From: Lingula anatina
Lineage: Eukaryota; Brachiopoda; Lingulata; Lingulida; Lingulidae
Assembly (NCBI RefSeq): GCF_001039355.2
Contig: NW_019775629.1
Coordinates: forward strand, 26,262 to 90,261
Length of the DNA stretch: 64,000 bases
Reading direction: 5' to 3'
Part shown: positions 60,401 through 64,000 of the stretch, piece by piece
Layout of the letters: the number at the start of each line of letters is the position of its first letter
How positions within the stretch are numbered: the first letter of the stretch is position 1
Made by a program: the position numbers and the translations under genes
Notes under the pieces: model-generated
The model's input: the letters and a program-made list of their open reading frames with translations, nothing else
Databases searched by the model: none
What the model was told of the DNA's origin: nothing

Positions 60401-63400
60401 ATGACTTCTGCACTCAGTATTCGTAAAACTGTGTTCTTTGCAGCTGCACACTCCTGAAGATATTCTAGTGACAACTAAAAAGAAAAGAAAATCATCAACA
60501 ACAGACCAGCACAGTATCACGTTTATCAAAGATACTGATATTTCTCAACATTTCTATGCTACTTCCACAAAAAAACAAATATAAAAAAACTATGTTACTT
60601 AGGGTCCTGGTGTTCTTCTTGTGTAATAATATTAACAATAATTATCTTTGTAATAATGATATCGTTAACAAACCATATCTCTGGCTTCATTCAGGACCCT
60701 GATGTTCTTCTTGTCACAGGTCAGGGACTGGATGACACGCAGAGCGTTCACTTGGTTCTCCGTCTCTCTCTCGTCTGTAACAATAACATTTTACAACAGG
60801 ACAGTATTCTGTAGTCCATAAAATCATATTTTAGTTTTAAGAATGTCACTAAATAATGAGTTAGGTTACAAGTCCATGGTTTAAGGTGGTACTCAGTTCG
60901 TGGTACAACAATGGTACAGTTACAGGGCGTATTACATGCAATGTTACTATCACCTAGGAAATTGTCTCAACTGTGGCATAATAGTATGCTTCTGTGTCTG
61001 ATATGTGTATAAAACTATCATTTTAAACTATTTATCAAGATAAATGAGTATTTATCAATTTTAAAGTATATGTAACACATCATATACTGGCAGTACGGAT
61101 GTGGTGTGTCATGACACAATCTCAACCTTAATTTTAATCTCAACTGACACAATGTCCAGTTCAGCTCCCCCTCCCCTCTCTGATCCTGAGTAGTTTCACC
61201 ATAGAACACAATGTCATCCACTGCTATGTGCCTCAGTGCTACTGACATATTCTACACACGTTCAATTGTGAATTCACACTGATTTCAGAGTATAAACTAC
61301 TGTTCTTAAATGGCAAAAGAACCAGAAATGAAAAAAACAACTAAAATTTAAGAGCTGTGGGAAATCACAATCTGTGATAGTGGATTATTTTACCTGTTTT
61401 TCACATGATAAAAAAATGATTTATTTACTTAAAGAGCAGCAATGTTAACTCACCTCTGAGCAACCATGCCAATAGTCCCATTAAGCCAGTCTTGTTGCTG
61501 AGGTACTTTAGTCCTTTTTCATTGATGCTGATGTTATACAGTGTCATTAGCATCAGGCTGGAAATATAGTGAGAAGTTATCTGGAGTCTGGGAACTACAC
61601 TTGGTCTTATCTTGGTCGCACTCTATCGTAGTCTTTGTTTGTTATTCTGACCAAGTGTTGTTCCTGATGATGTAGGTTTACAAAAATATTATATTATTAT
61701 TATTATTTTTGGCTATTAATATCATTATATGAAATTATCAATCTAATTTAAGCAAAATATCTAATATATATTCATTTGTATCTACATGTATTTATTGTTT
61801 GGTCTTTAAATAAGACATATTTCTTTTTTGCATTTCACTTCTTACTTTTCTTTCAATAAAAATGCATGTTTAATTTCATTTCAATCTGAAAAAGGTAAAG
61901 AGTTTATCCCAAGTGAAATTCTGCATTTATTGAGAAGAATTTACAAGAAGCATTAAACATTTCATACAAATTTCTTTACTTTTTAATCCTAGTCCAGATG
62001 TATTTATTTGGAGCCTCTGATAACACATTCACAAATGTATCCACCACATCTTGCTTCTTAGATATCAGGAACTCACGCCCATAAGACGACGCTGTGATGT
62101 CTGGAATATAATGAAGAAATTATGAAACAAAATGCACAAAATTTTGCTCCTTGAAACGACCTAAATAAACCATCTACAGGGGTACAGACAGATACAGGTA
62201 CAGAAAGTTTTTTTCTGTCAACAGAATGTGCAACTGTTGTCCATATTATCAGAAAACTCTACCATACAATGGTACCCCTACTGCTACCTACATTATTAGA
62301 AATCATATTGCTGAGAGCAGAGTGTGACTGTACCACAATATCTTACTTGTAATAATTCCGCATATAATGTTATTGAACCATGATATCTTACTTGTAATAA
62401 TTCCACACAAGGCACACACAAAGTGGACTTCCTCTGTCTGTCCCTGGGGGATATCTTCTCTGTAAGTAGCCAGGAAACTGTCCAGAGTGGTACACGCCAT
62501 GTCCAGGAATTCCTGGCTCTTGCTCTGGAACATGGATAATCATGAGGTTAACAACATTTTTTATCAAGCTGGTGAAATACAACATGCTTGTTTATCTAAC
62601 ATATAATGATAAAGCTTGAGGACAATTCTTTGAGTCTTAATTGTGCACATAAAAGCCTCATGTCTTCAGAGAGTGCATATACGTATATAACCATACTCAC
62701 TCCAGCCAGTATAGACTCTCCTCACACTGTGATACCCTCCGTAACAGAGTAATTTATAAATAATAACCATACTTACCCCAGCCAGTATAGACTGAATACT
62801 CTCCTCACACTGTGATACCCTCCATAGCAGAGTAATTTATAAATAATAACCATACTTACCCCAGCCAGTATAGACTGAATACTCTCCTCACACTGTGATA
62901 CCCTCCATAGCAGGGTACAAGCAGCAGACCCCATCCCTGCACAGTATTCAGACTGTTGACTGAGCTCTGCTGTCAGTGCCTGGATCTCCTGGTGAAGCTT
63001 AAACTTTTCCTAAAATTGAACAAATACTGTAAAGTAAGCGCCCTGAGTTTCACATGTCTCTGATCACTAACATCTTTACTATCACCAAGTGTCTTCCCTC
63101 AATGAGATCCAAGGGGCCTCAGAATCTCAGGGTAAATTAGTCCAGGTACAAACTACATTTCTGCTGCTACATACAGCTACTATGGCAAACACTGTTACTA
63201 CTATTTCAGACCTGTAGCTAGCAATTTCAAATGGGGGGTAGTTTTCTTAAAAAGTGAACTTTTTACCATAAAACTTTTTTGTACCTAGATCAAATTTTTC
63301 CAAAGTGGACCTTTTCCCATCAAAAAGGGCGGTTCTTTAGAACCCCCCAAAACCCCCCCTGGCTATGGGCCTGTAGTTCATCACTTCACCAAAAGATGGC

Positions 63401-63789
63401 ACCACATTCCAGTGGAGATGTTAGACATATCATACATATGCCACTGATGACTTTACTGCACAATTTGTTAATTATGCAAAATGTTATGGGAGTCTGTCAC
63501 AAATCTTTCAATTTATTATCTCTTACATGTACTGCTCCGACAGTTAACCTTATCACATATATTAGCAAAAAATTTATAAAAATGAAATAAATAGATAAAG
63601 ATAAATAAGGAAAAAAAAGGGAAAAAGAAAAGAAAGAAAGAGATATTGAACACAATTTCATTTTATAGCTAATATTTATAATCACCTGTTTCTCTAACTC
63701 ACACTCTGCTAGCAGGGTTTCATACCTGGCTTGCCAGTGTTGTCTCTCTGCATGTGCCTCCTCATTCTCTGTTCTCAAAGTATTCATGT
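60382..63789 (-). CDS. HSF2BP: HSF2BP (MEILB2), seven 3' exons; 5' end outside window
   Basis: Heat shock factor 2-binding protein, known in vertebrates to bind BRCA2 and bring recombinases to meiotic breaks. Exons in gene order: 63686-63789, 62860-63009, 62392-62524, 61980-62100, 61454-61557, 60674-60774 and 60382-60474, with consistent phases, giving 267 codons plus stop. About 65 N-terminal residues would lie beyond 64000. The first part is coiled coil (NTLRTENEEAHAERQHWQ); the rest is armadillo-type helices. Recognisable blocks are SEYCAGMGSAACTLLWRVS, GIITNITASSYGREFL, LMLMTLYNISINEKGLKYL and LLAWLLRDERETENQVNAL. The last exon (LSLEYLQECAAAKNTVLRIL to MADLYQ, stop) is the least certain, since its upstream donor is GTTTGT. 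Confidence 0.87.
62338..62404. repeat. 45-bp duplication covering an HSF2BP exon donor
   Basis: ATATCTTACTTGTAATAATT occurs at 62338 and 62383. The second lies over the working donor of exon 62392-62524, so an extra copy of the exon end and donor exists just downstream in gene orientation. Confidence 0.75.
62691..62933. repeat. Three tandem copies (76-83 bp) of an HSF2BP exon end and donor
   Basis: Units start at 62691, 62767 and 62850. Each holds CCAGCCAGTATAGACT, CTCCTCACACTGTGATACCC and, except in the first, an ACTTACC donor. The 62850 unit is the end of exon 62860-63009; the other two are copies in the following intron. Confidence 0.85.
63208..63376. mobile_element. TIR element related to 26016-26166
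   Basis: It starts with CAGACCTGTAGCTAGCAAT and ends with CTGGCTATGGGCCTG, diverged inverted ends of the same type as 26016-26166. It shares the interior pattern of G/C tracts and AAAAAGTGAAC/AAAAAGTCCGC-like segments. It lies in an HSF2BP intron. Confidence 0.55.
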
Positions 63790-63912
63790 CTACAGATATA
63801 ACTAGAAATATTATGCTAACATTAGAGAACAAGACTTTGGTATATCAGTTTTATATATATATACCGTTAGCTGCTTGTTACATCTAAATTAACACTATGT
63901 TCTGTAAGCTCC

Positions 63913-64000
63913 AGGTCAGAGGGGTGGGGTGGAGGGTTGGTGGGGTGGGGGGTTGGAAGGGTGGAGGGTTGGTGGGGTGGGGGGTTGGAGGGGTGGAAGG
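63913..64000. repeat. G-rich minisatellite (GGTGGGGTGGAGGGTT units), continues past window
   Basis: Imperfect units of about 15-18 bp with runs of three to six G on the plus strand. The array runs off the window edge and lies in or near an upstream intron of HSF2BP. Confidence 0.85.

Overview
The window is nuclear DNA from an animal. It holds intron-rich genes with GT-AG introns, many microsatellites, remnants of DNA transposons and a LINE, and one tRNA gene. The gene set (a secreted single-domain angiotensin-converting enzyme, a transmembrane collagen/EGF protein with an IgGFc-binding region, sorbitol dehydrogenase, an LRR-Ig-FN3 receptor and HSF2BP), the short introns and the many MITE-like repeats suggest a marine invertebrate, perhaps a lophotrochozoan. 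The species cannot be read from the sequence.

Layout: (1) 1065-6784, plus strand: an 11-exon, 659-residue ACE gene. (2) 8624-25725, minus strand: a tandem array of a two-exon gene family I cannot name, encoding about 286 residues with an N-terminal membrane anchor and possibly a GNAT-like domain; three genes remain once duplicated assembly segments are discounted. (3) 28997-44187, plus strand: a 15-exon gene for a roughly 1,578-residue single-pass membrane protein: signal peptide, furin site, about 765 residues of Gly-X-Y repeat, EGF, second furin-type site, IgGFc-binding-like region, cysteine-rich exons, EGFs, transmembrane helix and short tail. Its introns hold a piggyBac-like element, a broken LINE, a tRNA-Asn and decayed EGF exons. 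(4) 46131-49879, plus: sorbitol dehydrogenase, 9 exons, 348 residues. (5) 50310-54133, minus: single-exon LRR-Ig-FN3 receptor of 730 residues. (6) 54134-60381: no gene seen. (7) 60382-63789, minus: seven exons of HSF2BP (MEILB2), whose 5' end lies beyond the window.

A major property of the window is eight isolated single N characters (10560, 14901, 17276, 20284, 29992, 31311, 40938, 52326). At most of them the sequence to the right jumps back and repeats sequence already given on the left, almost without change. This is what unmerged overlapping contigs or two haplotypes joined end to end would look like. It explains the second ACE 3' end, several extra copies of the membrane-anchored family and the apparent doubling of the LRR receptor. 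One such pair captures an empty and a filled piggyBac target site.

The genes do not form an obvious pathway; they are neighbours of unrelated function. The least explained items are the membrane-anchored tandem family and the transmembrane collagen/IgGFc-binding mosaic.
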